Program-made: the position numbers and the translations under genes
In this document: positions 32,055 to 39,554 of the stretch, in pieces
Position numbering within the stretch: position 1 is the stretch's first letter
Layout of the letters: every line of letters starts with the position of its first letter
The notes under the pieces: model-generated
Told to the model about the DNA's origin: nothing
Databases searched by the model: none
What the model saw: only the letters and a program-made list of their open reading frames with translations
Source of the DNA: JBBDSH01 sp040905045
Lineage (GTDB): Bacteria > Pseudomonadota > Gammaproteobacteria > Eutrophobiales > Eutrophobiaceae
Assembly: GCA_040905045.1 (NCBI GenBank)
Contig: JBBDSH010000045.1
Location: 1-39,554, forward strand
Reading direction: 5' to 3'
DNA: 39,554 bases

Positions 32055-33797
32055 TCAGCCTGTTATAGGCTCGATGTATTCCACCAGAAGTTGCAGCCTT
32101 TTCCGGCCGGCGAATTCATTCACATCCAGTTTGTACACCGTATAGACACGGCGCGCATTGGCCGGCCAGTGCGTATCCGTAACGTTAAAGGCAATGGCAT
32201 CGACCGGGTACTTGTTGCCCTCGGCCTGAAGCTGCAGCTTCAAATGCCGCTCGCCGACGATTCTGCGATCGACGATCTGGAATTCACCGTCGAAAGCCGG
32301 TTCCGGAAAACCCTGCCCCCAGGGGCCGGCGTTGCGCAGGATTTCCGCCATCTGCAGGGTAAATTCACTCGCCGCCAGTTCACCGTCCGTCACCAGCGTG
32401 TCCGGATAACCGTATTCCTCCACATGCCGCCGGACTTCTTCATCGTACAGACGGCTGAAGGTGTCCAGGTTGTCCTTCTCCAGCGTCAGGCCGGCGGCCA
32501 TGGCATGACCGCCGTACTTGTGGATCAGGTCCGGATGCCCGGTGGCGATCCGGTCCAGCAGATCCTTGATATGCAGCCCGTGTACCGAACGCGCCGATCC
32601 CTTCAGCAGATCGCCCTCTTCCCGGGCAAAGGCGATCACCGGCCGCTGCACCTGATCCTTGATCCTGGATGCCAGGATACCGACAACACCCTGATGCCAG
32701 GTCTCCTTGTACAAACATAAGCCGAACGGCAGGTCCTCCTTTTCAGACAAGTCCATGCGTTTCAGATCCGCCTGCGCCTGTTCGTGCATCTCGGCCTGGA
32801 TATCGCGCCGTTCCCGGTTGAGTTCATCCAGTTGCTTCGCCATCTGCAGAACGTCATCTTCGGAATCGCTGCTCAGTATCTCGATACCGAGACGCATGTC
32901 GGTGAGCCGGCCGGCGGCATTGAGGCGCGGCGCGATACTGAAACCCAGATCCGAAGCGGACAGGTTGGCCGCGGATCGATTGGCTACGTTCAGCAGCGCC
33001 GTGATGCCCGGCACGCAGCGGCCGGACCGGATCAGGGACAGGCCGTGGGAGACCAGGATGCGGTTGTTGTAATCCAGCGGCACCACGTCGGCCACCGTGC
33101 CCAGAGCCACCAGGTCCAGAAACGTGGCCAGGTTGGGATCGGCCAGACCCTGCTCCTCGAACCAGCCCCGCTGCCGCAATTCGGCCCGCAAGGCCGCCAG
33201 GATATAGAACATGACGCCGACGCCGGCCAGGTTTTTGCTGGGAAAGCGGTCGCCGGGCAGATTGGGGTTCACGATCCCGCTGGCATCCGGCAGCGTTTCA
33301 CCGGGCAAATGATGATCGGTAATCAACACCTCGATATCGTGTTCCCTTAACATCGCCACGCCTTCAACACTGGCAATGCCGTTGTCCACGGTCATGACCA
33401 CATCCGGTTCCACACCAATGGCGATTTCAGCGATATCCGGGCTCAGGCCGTAACCGTGCACGAACCGATCCGGCACCATGTAGGCGACGTGTTTCGCGCC
33501 CATGGCCCGTAAGGCACGCTGTGCCAGGGCGCAGGACGTGGCGCCGTCCACATCGTAATCGGCAATAATCAAGAGCTTCGCGTCGGCGGCGATGAGATCC
33601 GCCAGCAATTGCGCCGCTTCCGTGGTTCCGCCCAGGGATTCAAAGGAATGCAGGTTGGACAGGGAATAATCCAGTTCCTTTTTACTGCGCACGTCGCGCG
33701 CCGCCAGCACCCGTTTCAATAACGGGTGTATATCGTCCGGCAGGGTATCGGTCTTGCCCGGCGAACGGCGTTTGATGTTATGTGAAGCATTGATCAT
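32055..33797 (-). CDS. recJ: Single-stranded-DNA-specific exonuclease RecJ
   Basis: RecJ is a 5'-3' ssDNA exonuclease used in recombination and mismatch repair. The 580-aa protein has the DHH phosphoesterase motifs IADYDVDGATS, MTVDNG and ITDHHLPGE, FLDLVALGTVADVVPL, and the DHHA1 motif KYGGHAMAAGLTLE, followed by an OB-fold C-terminal region. The length matches E. coli RecJ (577). It lies between rpfE and prfB on the same strand, a conserved neighbourhood in several gammaproteobacteria. Confidence 0.96.
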   Translation of the reverse strand: MINASHNIKRRSPGKTDTLPDDIHPLLKRVLAARDVRSKKELDYSLSNLHSFESLGGTTEAAQLLADLIAADAKLLIIADYDVDGATSCALAQRALRAMGAKHVAYMVPDRFVHGYGLSPDIAEIAIGVEPDVVMTVDNGIASVEGVAMLREHDIEVLITDHHLPGETLPDASGIVNPNLPGDRFPSKNLAGVGVMFYILAALRAELRQRGWFEEQGLADPNLATFLDLVALGTVADVVPLDYNNRILVSHGLSLIRSGRCVPGITALLNVANRSAANLSASDLGFSIAPRLNAAGRLTDMRLGIEILSSDSEDDVLQMAKQLDELNRERRDIQAEMHEQAQADLKRMDLSEKEDLPFGLCLYKETWHQGVVGILASRIKDQVQRPVIAFAREEGDLLKGSARSVHGLHIKDLLDRIATGHPDLIHKYGGHAMAAGLTLEKDNLDTFSRLYDEEVRRHVEEYGYPDTLVTDGELAASEFTLQMAEILRNAGPWGQGFPEPAFDGEFQIVDRRIVGERHLKLQLQAEGNKYPVDAIAFNVTDTHWPANARRVYTVYKLDVNEFAGRKRLQLLVEYIEPITG

Positions 33798-34216
33798 ATT
33801 TAATTAGCCACAGAATATCAGCAGTCAGGAGTAAGGCGTGAGGAGTGAGGAGTAAAAACACCGTCATACCGGCTGAATGTCGTTCATGAGAGCCGGTATC
33901 CATAGTACGTTTCACCATGCCGAATCATTAAAAAGAACCGTCATGCTGGTGAATACCAGCATCCAGTAGGATAGATTTGTTTCATAAAACAGGATTTCTC
34001 GCTCCGCTCGAAATGACATATTTTTATACTCTCTGTGTCCTCTGTAGAAAATTTTTAATATCTGTAGCCCGCATGGAGCACAGCGGAATGCGGGACGATG
34101 TAAGCAATCCCGGATTCCGGCCCCCCGGCCTTCATCCGGGCTACGGGTACTACGGGTACTCTCTGTGTCCCCGGATCGGGGTCCGGGGCAGGCTCTCTGT
34201 GGCAAATGTTTTTTAA
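33798..34216. repeat. recJ-rpfE spacer filled with repeat modules
   Basis: Reading left to right: GCCACAGA; AGGAGT/GAGGAGT heptamers (about 33828-33855); hairpin GTCATACCGG...CCGGTATCC (33862-33901); hairpin GTCATGCTGG...CCAGCATCCAG (33942-33967); TTTCTCGCTCCGCTCGAAATGACA (first half at about 33992); CTCTGTGTCCTCTGT; a GTAGCCCGCATG...CATCCGGGCTAC element (34062-34143); then CTCTGTG and TCTGTGGC. The outer GCCACAGA/TCTGTGGC are inverted. No gene seen. Confidence 0.75.
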
Positions 34217-35248
34217 TCATTCAGGCATAGCAAAATTTATTGCTGATCGCGGTCTGCGCCAGAATTTTTTCATTCCCAATCGGGTCAGCGTGAACCCATA
34301 GCCTTCGGTGCGGATTTCCAGGTATTGAAGTTCATCTTCCCGCAAGGCCCGCAGCAAAGGCTCGAACCATTCCGCCTCCAGTTCCAGCAGCGCCTCCTGC
34401 CACATGCGAAGATCGGCGTAACGCGATGCCCGCCGGCAATGATCCAGGTGCAGCAGGACCCGGGCGCGATCCGGCATTTCGTCGAGCACCGCCGATACAC
34501 CGCCGGCGCTTTCCTCATACGGCGTCATGGACGACACGGCCAGGCCGCGCAGAAAGCAGTCGTCGCTGTAGACCACGGACCAGAGGCGCGGCGGGATATC
34601 CGGCAACTCACCGACGCCCCAGAACCAGAGACTGTTGACGGGCAGTTCGCCCCGTGCCTGCCGTTCCAGGTTGATATCGCATTCATGCAGCTGCATCTGT
34701 ATTTCATTGAGAAGACGATGCCAGGCGGTGGCCTCGGGTCCCCGCGGCAGGCAGGGATCGATATCCTTTCCGGCCGTTTCGGTCAGTTCGGTGGTGGTGA
34801 TATCAGGCAAACCGGCCAGCTTGATGTACCAGCGATCCCGGAACGGCACTTCCAGGCGCCAGGCATCGGCATCCAGTACCTTCTGCACCTCGGTGGCGAT
34901 GGCCAGGGCATCATGCTGCGTCAACGGGAAGGTGGAAGACTCCAGTAATAACAACCGGTCGCGATCCGGACTGAGATGAACGGGATCGGCGCGCATCCAG
35001 ATCCCTTCCGGATGTTCCTCACTGTCCAGCAGGCGCGTCACCGGCGCCACGGGCACGTCCCTGCCTTCCGGTACCGCCACGCCCATGAGTTCGCTCATCA
35101 TGGCGCAATAGCCCAGGTCGTTATGCTTCCGCCGACGGGCACGCCCCAGAATGAATTCCTGTGCCGGCAGCGACGGCAGATCCTCGCGGGACAGCGGCAC
35201 GCGCGGCCCGGCCAGACCGGGAATGAATAGTGTTAAGCTACGCATCAA
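34217..35248 (-). CDS. rpfE: RpfE-like regulatory protein (COG4255, phosphoglycerate-mutase-like)
   Basis: The 343-aa protein begins MMRSLTLFIPGLAGP and contains the motif MRADPVHLSPDRDRLLLLES, characteristic of the family named after xanthomonad RpfE and sometimes annotated as phosphoglycerate-mutase-like. Other blocks are WHRLLNEIQMQLHECDINLERQ in outline and NSLWFWGVGELP. No catalytic motif of true alkaline-phosphatase-type mutases is evident. RpfE lies beside recJ in Xanthomonas and Xylella, and the same adjacency with recJ-prfB-lysS here supports the call. Its biochemical role is unknown; despite the name, the rpfF/rpfC/rpfG signalling genes are not in this window. Confidence 0.75.
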   Translation of the reverse strand: MMRSLTLFIPGLAGPRVPLSREDLPSLPAQEFILGRARRRKHNDLGYCAMMSELMGVAVPEGRDVPVAPVTRLLDSEEHPEGIWMRADPVHLSPDRDRLLLLESSTFPLTQHDALAIATEVQKVLDADAWRLEVPFRDRWYIKLAGLPDITTTELTETAGKDIDPCLPRGPEATAWHRLLNEIQMQLHECDINLERQARGELPVNSLWFWGVGELPDIPPRLWSVVYSDDCFLRGLAVSSMTPYEESAGGVSAVLDEMPDRARVLLHLDHCRRASRYADLRMWQEALLELEAEWFEPLLRALREDELQYLEIRTEGYGFTLTRLGMKKFWRRPRSAINFAMPE

Positions 35249-35459
35249 CCAGCGTGAGGAGTGAGGGGTCAGGAGTAAGGAGTAATACCAATGTCATACC
35301 TGAAAACACATATCATTCGGCCCGGGGTCGGGCCTCCCACAAACTCCGTTTATCTTTAGCGCCAAAACCTTGCCTGTAGGAGCGGCCACCCGGCCGCGAA
35401 CCTCACGCCTCACGCCTTACCCCTCACTGTTAATGCCTCTGTGGCTATAATCAAAAAAA
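35249..35459. repeat. thrC-rpfE spacer: heptamers flanking palindromes
   Basis: GTGAGGA/GTGAGGG/GTCAGGA/GTAAGGA heptamers (about 35255-35285) are mirrored by CTCACGCCTCACGCCTTACC at 35402-35427. Between them are the palindromes GGCCCGGGGTCGGGCC (about 35320-35335) and GCGGCCACCCGGCCGC (about 35383-35398, part of a GTAGGAGCGGCC-type repeat), and CCTCTGTGGC follows. No gene seen. Confidence 0.7.
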
Positions 35460-36575
35460 TCAAATCCGCTTCCTGATCGCGGCGCTCACATCGTCCAGAT
35501 TTGCCTCCACGCGGATGACTTCGGTGCTCTGCTCAATGGCGGTATCCGGATCCTTGAGGCCGTGTCCGGTCAGGGTGCAGACAACACAACTGCCGGACGG
35601 GATCTTGCCGGAACGGATATCGCGCATGGCCCCGGCCACGGACGCCGCCGAGGCGGGCTCGCAGAACACGCCCTCCTTCTCCGCCAGCAGTTTCTGCGCC
35701 GCGAGGATGTCCTCGTCGTCGAATTCATCGAACCAGCCTTGCGATTCTTTATTCACATGCCAGGCCAGGTCCCAGGACTGGGGATGGCCGATACGAATGG
35801 CCGTGGCCACGGTTTCCGGATTGTCGACCATGTGTCCGCGCAAGAACGGCGCCGCGCCGCTGGCCTGGTAGCCAAGCATGACCGGGCGCCTGTCCGTCAC
35901 GGCCTTCTGCTTGAAGGGCTTTTCATGGGGAAAATTATCCGCCGCCGTTTTCATCCCGGCGTACTCGCTGTAGCCGATCCAGTGGGCGGTGATATTGCCG
36001 GCATTGCCCACCGGAATGCAGTGATAATCCGGCGCCCTGCCCAGGGCGTCGATGATCTCGAAGGCCGCCGTCTTCTGGCCCTGCAGCCGGTAGGGATTGA
36101 TGGAATTAACGATAGTCACCGGCGTATCCTCGCCCACTTGCCGCACCAGCCGCATGCCGTCGTCGAAGTTGCCGGTGATCTGCAGCACCACGGCGCCTTC
36201 CACCATAGCCTGGGCCAGTTTGCCCAGGGCAATCTTGCCTTCCGGGATCAATACAAACGCGGTGATGCCGGCGCGCGCGGCGTAGGCCGCCGCCGAGGCG
36301 GAGGTGTTGCCGGTGGAGGCGCAGATGATGGCCTTCGATCCCTCTTCCACGGCGCGGGTCACGGCCATGGTCATGCCGCGATCCTTGAAGGAGCCGGTGG
36401 GGTTCATGCCCTCGAACTTGACGTGTATCTCGCCGTCGAAACCGATTTCATCGGGCAGGTTCCGCAACCGGATCAGGGGCGTGTTGCCCTCGCCCAGGGA
36501 AATGATATTTTTATCGTCGGTAACGGGCAGCCGATCGCGGTAGCGTTCGATTAGCCCTTTGTTAAGTTCGGTCAT
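35460..36575 (-). CDS. thrC: Threonine synthase
   Basis: ThrC converts O-phosphohomoserine to threonine with PLP, the last step of threonine synthesis. The 371-aa protein is of the shorter ThrC type: substrate loop SLGEGNTPLIRL, PLP lysine K64 in PTGSFKDRGM, phosphate-binding ASTGNTSASAAAYAARAG in outline, NSINPYRLQGQKT and PVGNAGNITAHW. It follows hom on the same strand after 92 nt occupied by a heptamer palindrome. The Shine-Dalgarno is weak. Probably co-transcribed with hom. Confidence 0.96.
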   Translation of the reverse strand: MTELNKGLIERYRDRLPVTDDKNIISLGEGNTPLIRLRNLPDEIGFDGEIHVKFEGMNPTGSFKDRGMTMAVTRAVEEGSKAIICASTGNTSASAAAYAARAGITAFVLIPEGKIALGKLAQAMVEGAVVLQITGNFDDGMRLVRQVGEDTPVTIVNSINPYRLQGQKTAAFEIIDALGRAPDYHCIPVGNAGNITAHWIGYSEYAGMKTAADNFPHEKPFKQKAVTDRRPVMLGYQASGAAPFLRGHMVDNPETVATAIRIGHPQSWDLAWHVNKESQGWFDEFDDEDILAAQKLLAEKEGVFCEPASAASVAGAMRDIRSGKIPSGSCVVCTLTGHGLKDPDTAIEQSTEVIRVEANLDDVSAAIRKRI

Positions 36576-36604
36576 TTATTTAATCACTATGAGTAGTCGG
36601 TAAC

Positions 36605-36661
36605 GGGTGGTTCGTGGCTCGTGGCTGGTGGCTCGAGCCACGAACCACGAGCCACGAGCCA
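36605..36661. repeat. Palindrome made of GTGGCTC heptamers between hom and thrC
   Basis: GTGGTTCGTGGCTCGTGGC on the left is mirrored by the CCACGAACCACGAGCCACGAGCCAC array on the right, centred on GGCTCGAGCC. The RNA would form a hairpin of about 27 bp ending 7 nt after the hom stop, ahead of thrC. Confidence 0.75.
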
Positions 36662-36667
36662 CACGTC

Positions 36668-37981
36668 TTACCGCAGCGTCTCGACACGGATGCGCGTCAC
36701 TTCACCCTCGATATGCTCCAGCGCTTCAATCTGCTTTATCGCCTCGTTCATGTTCTTCTCCATCACGCGCTGGGTCAGGAAGATGACGGGGACGTGTTTC
36801 GCTTCCGGTTCCGGTTCCTTCTGCAGGATGGCCTCGATGCTGATGTCCAGATCACCCAGGATACGCGTCACCTCGGCCAATACGCCCGAACGATCCACCG
36901 CCTTCATGCGCAGGTAATAGGCGGTCTCCACTTCCTCGATGGGCAGCACCCGCGTGTCGGACAGGGAATCGGCCTGGAACGCCAGATGCGGTACTCGGTT
37001 GTTGGGATCGGTGGTCAGGGCCCGCACCACGTCAATCACGTCCGCCACCACCGCCGAGGCCGTGGGCTGGGAACCGGCGCCGGCGCCGTAATAAAGTGTC
37101 GGTCCCACGGCGTCGGCCATGACCAGCACCGCGTTCATAACGCCGTTGACGTTGGCGATGAGCCGGCTTTCCGGAATCAGTGTGGGATGCACGCGCAGTT
37201 CGATACCGCCGTTGTTCTGCCGGGTTATCCCTAAATGCTTGATGCGGTAACCCAGTTCCTCGGCGTACTGCACGTCCTGACGTTCGATTTTGGTAATACC
37301 CTCGGTATAGGCGCGATCGAACTGCAGCGGAATGCCGAAGGCGATGGCGCTGAGGATGGTGATCTTATGGGCCGCGTCGATGCCTTCCACGTCGAAGGTG
37401 GGGTCCGCCTCGGCGTAACCCAGGGCCTGTGCCTCTTTCAATACATCCTCAAAGGCGCGGCCGTTCTCGCGCATCTCCGTCAGAATATAATTGCCGGTGC
37501 CGTTGATGATCCCGGCCACCCATTCGATCTGGTTGGCGGCCAGTCCTTCGCGCACCGCCTTGATGATGGGAATACCGCCGGCCACCGCCGCCTCGAAGGC
37601 CACGGTGACACCCTTGTCATGGGCGGCGGCGAAGATCTCGTTGCCGTGGGTGGCGATCAGCGCCTTGTTGGCGGTGACCACGTGCTTGCCGTTATCGATG
37701 GCCTTGAGAACCAGTTCCAGGGCCGGCTGGTAACCGCCGATGAGTTCGATAATGACATCCACTTCCGGGTCGTTCACCACGGCGAAGGCGTCGTCGGTAA
37801 TTTTCCCGATCTTATCCAGCCCCTCGATGGCGTCAGCGTTGTAGTCCTTGGCCGCGGCGTGACTGATCACGATACCGCGCCCGGCGCGGCGGAAGATCTC
37901 GTCCGCGTTGCGGCTCAAGACACTGACGGTACCGCCTCCGACGGTACCCAGACCCAATAATCCTACTTTTACAGGTTTCAT
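36668..37981 (-). CDS. hom: Homoserine dehydrogenase with ACT domain
   Basis: Hom reduces aspartate semialdehyde to homoserine, the branch point to threonine, isoleucine and methionine. The 437-aa protein has an N-terminal NAD(P) Rossmann motif LLGLGTVGGG (9-18), VVTANKALIA, the catalytic region GIINGTGNYILTEM, FGIPLQFDRAYTEGI, YYGAGAGSQPTASAVVAD in outline, and a C-terminal ACT regulatory domain (from about 350: YYLRMKAVDRSGVLAEVTRI) that should confer threonine feedback. It is the monofunctional form, without aspartokinase. It lies 78 nt after alaC and precedes thrC. Confidence 0.97.
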   Translation of the reverse strand: MKPVKVGLLGLGTVGGGTVSVLSRNADEIFRRAGRGIVISHAAAKDYNADAIEGLDKIGKITDDAFAVVNDPEVDVIIELIGGYQPALELVLKAIDNGKHVVTANKALIATHGNEIFAAAHDKGVTVAFEAAVAGGIPIIKAVREGLAANQIEWVAGIINGTGNYILTEMRENGRAFEDVLKEAQALGYAEADPTFDVEGIDAAHKITILSAIAFGIPLQFDRAYTEGITKIERQDVQYAEELGYRIKHLGITRQNNGGIELRVHPTLIPESRLIANVNGVMNAVLVMADAVGPTLYYGAGAGSQPTASAVVADVIDVVRALTTDPNNRVPHLAFQADSLSDTRVLPIEEVETAYYLRMKAVDRSGVLAEVTRILGDLDISIEAILQKEPEPEAKHVPVIFLTQRVMEKNMNEAIKQIEALEHIEGEVTRIRVETLR

Positions 37982-38059
37982 AATCTGAACGAATTCTTGT
38001 TTAACAAAAGGTTTCTCCCGCTGGTCGAAATGACAACTTATTCAGAAATTCCTTGATGT

Positions 38060-39265
38060 TCAGGCGCCGCCGGCGGCCGCGGCCGGGCTGTCCTGGCGAA
38101 ACATCTGGCGGATGCCGCGCAGAGCCTGGCGCGTGCGATGCTCGTTTTCGATGAGAGCGAAGCGCACATGGTCGTCACCGTACTCACCGAAACCGATACC
38201 CGGCGACACCGCCACCTTGGCCTGCAGCAGAAGATGCTTGGCGAATTCCAGCGATCCCATGTGCTTGTACGGTTCCGGTATCGGCGCCCAGACGAACATG
38301 CTGCCGCGCGGCTTATCCACTTCCCAGCCGGCGGCGTCCAGCCCCTCGCAGAGGGTGTCGCGGCGGCGGCAATACATCTCGCGGATGTCTTCGACGCATT
38401 GCTGGTCGCCTTCCAGGGCGGAAATGGCGGCCACCTGGATGGGCGTGAACATGCCATAGTCCAGATAGGATTTAAGCCGCGCCAGGGCATGCACCAGCTC
38501 CTTCGATCCCACCATGAAGCCGACGCGCCAGCCCGGCATGTTGTAGCTTTTGGACAGGGAAAAGAACTCCACCGCCACGTCCCGGGCCCCTTCCACCTGC
38601 ATGATGGACGGCGCCGTGTAGCCGTCGAAGACGATGTCGGCGTAAGCCAGATCCTGGATCACCCATATCTCGTGTTCGCGGGCGAAGGCCACCACCTTCT
38701 CGAAGAAATTCAGCTCCACGCACTGAGCCGTGGGATTGCTGGGGAAATTCAGCACCAGCGCCTTGGGTTTCGGCCAGCTGTTTTTCACCGCCGCTTCCAG
38801 TTCAGCGAAGAAATCCACGTCCGGGCCGATGGGCACATGGCGCACGTCGGCGCCGGCGATGATGAAGCCGAACGGGTGGATGGGATAGGACGGATTCGGC
38901 ACCAGCACCTGGTCGCCACGCTCGATAATGGCCAGGGCCAGATGCGCCAGCCCCTCCTTGGAACCCAGGGTGACAATGGCCTCGGTTTCCGGGTCCAGAT
39001 CCACGTCGTAACGGTCCTTGTACCAGTTGCAGATGGCCCGGCGCAGGCGCGGAATGCCGCGCGAGACGGAATAGCGGTGGGTATCCCGGCGCCGGGACAC
39101 CTCCACCAGCTTGTCCACTACATGCTGCGGCGAGGGCTGGTCCGGGTTGCCCATGCCGAAGTCGATGATATCCTCGCCCCGGCGCCGCTCCTCCATCTTC
39201 AGGTCGTTGACGATGTTGAATACGTAGGGGGGAAGACGTTTAATTCTGGGAAATTCGCTGTCCAA
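38060..39265 (-). CDS. alaC: Alanine transaminase AlaC-like, class I/II aminotransferase
   Basis: The 401-aa PLP enzyme transfers amino groups between glutamate and pyruvate. It aligns along its length with E. coli AlaC: RLPPYVFNIVNDLKMEERRR, NFPSNPTAQCVELNFFEKVV, QDLAYADIVFDG, the PLP lysine in FSLSKSYNMPGWRVGFMVG, and SPGIGFGEYGDDHVRFALIEN in outline. An in-frame TAG lies 6 nt upstream of the TTG at 39265, so the start must be this TTG (giving DSEFPRIKRLPP, which fits AlaC) or an internal codon. It is the first of the alaC-hom-thrC run, a frequent neighbourhood. Confidence 0.92.
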   Translation of the reverse strand: MDSEFPRIKRLPPYVFNIVNDLKMEERRRGEDIIDFGMGNPDQPSPQHVVDKLVEVSRRRDTHRYSVSRGIPRLRRAICNWYKDRYDVDLDPETEAIVTLGSKEGLAHLALAIIERGDQVLVPNPSYPIHPFGFIIAGADVRHVPIGPDVDFFAELEAAVKNSWPKPKALVLNFPSNPTAQCVELNFFEKVVAFAREHEIWVIQDLAYADIVFDGYTAPSIMQVEGARDVAVEFFSLSKSYNMPGWRVGFMVGSKELVHALARLKSYLDYGMFTPIQVAAISALEGDQQCVEDIREMYCRRRDTLCEGLDAAGWEVDKPRGSMFVWAPIPEPYKHMGSLEFAKHLLLQAKVAVSPGIGFGEYGDDHVRFALIENEHRTRQALRGIRQMFRQDSPAAAAGGA

Positions 39266-39452
39266 TGTCTGCTACCATGATGTCGGTCATAAAAACATGA
39301 AAGTATAAGGGATATAGGGTTGCGGTTACAGGTGCGATTGGGGCTGTTTTTACGCTTCAGTGGAGAGTAAAGGCCGTGATACCGGCCAGGCCTGCCCCGG
39401 GTATGATTCCTGATCCTTCTACACATTTACCGTTGAAAGCAAAAAGAACGTC

Positions 39453-39477
39453 ATTCTGTACAGGGATTGTACAGAAT
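39453..39477. repeat. REP-like hairpin with 10-bp perfect stem
   Basis: ATTCTGTACA and TGTACAGAAT flank a 5-nt loop, within GTC...CTAG, matching the GTCAT-hairpin-ATCCAG family. It lies in the 231-bp divergent space between alaC and the edge gene. A degenerate relative, GTGATACCGGCCAGG, is at about 39376. Confidence 0.6.
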
Positions 39478-39496
39478 CTAGTACCTCGACACAGGG

Positions 39497-39554
39497 ATGA
39501 TGATGAGTTCAGTCAATCCAAAAGCGGCCAGTGCAAGGCGTTTTCTCGCAGGCA
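39497..39554 (+). CDS. Start of an unidentified gene, cut by the window edge
   Basis: Three tandem ATG codons (39497-39505) open a frame reading MMMSSVNPKAASARRFLAG that runs off the end. CAGGGA just upstream is a weak ribosome site. Only 19 codons are visible, too few for identification; it is divergent from alaC. Confidence 0.4.
   Translation, partial: MMMSSVNPKAASARRFLAG

Noticed and set aside
38138..39280. 380-codon plus-strand frame, and similar long frames at 35562-36554 and 24265-25227
   Set aside because: All are antisense to alaC, thrC and argG respectively and contain no recognisable domain.

Overview
The window looks like chromosomal sequence from a gammaproteobacterium, probably a Chromatiales-like or related free-living lineage. 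The grounds are a homodimeric-type pyruvate dehydrogenase E1 (AceE), an RpfE-like gene next to recJ-prfB-lysS as in the xanthomonad rpf region, a MoxR/Bat operon, and an HvfABC cluster. Two runs of exactly 100 Ns (6770-6869 and 17401-17500) show it is a draft scaffold. There is no rRNA, tRNA, CRISPR array, prophage or intact transposase.

Layout. 1-1615 (+): the 3' part of an outer-membrane beta-barrel gene and an NHL-repeat protein. 1726-5977 (-): an arsenic-type cluster with an ArsM arsenite methyltransferase, a radical SAM enzyme 3 nt downstream, and a membrane VTT domain fused to a dihydrolipoamide/mercuric-reductase-like flavoenzyme. 6191-6565 (+): a DUF423 membrane protein. 6870-13786 (-): a tightly packed operon moxR-DUF58-DUF4381-batA-batBC-batD, with batD cut by the first gap. 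14158-14852 (+): a translationally coupled pair of small unknown genes. 15127-18001: a redox island with a peroxiredoxin-glutaredoxin hybrid, a TetR regulator, a small secreted protein and a second peroxiredoxin. Two sites of identical architecture, TTAGTT-N4-AACTTA, lie in front of tetR and of the secreted protein. 18302-22314 (+): aceE-aceF. Then a Nudix hydrolase, a YbfF-like esterase and argG, all +.

From 39265 down to 25838 every gene is on the minus strand: alaC, hom, thrC, rpfE-like, recJ, prfB (with the classical +1 programmed frameshift), lysS, and then hvfA-hvfB-hvfC plus a DoxX protein. The hvf genes form a RiPP-type metal-handling system. The precursor has seven EGKCG pentapeptides and is followed by its DUF692 (MNIO) enzyme and DUF2063 partner. 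This and the ArsM/radical-SAM/VTT-flavoenzyme cluster are the most interesting biochemical systems here.

Most intergenic spaces are built from a few modular repeat families: 7-bp tandem arrays (xAGGxGT, GTGGCTC/GTGGTTC/GTAATTC, TTATAAC), REP-like hairpins of the GTCATNCCGG...CCGGNATCCAG type, GTAGCCCGGATG palindromes, and CTCTGCG/CACAGAG inverted arrays. The heptamer arrays often start at, or inside, the last codons of genes, and one abuts the lysS start codon. Two MITE-like elements without coding capacity are also present.
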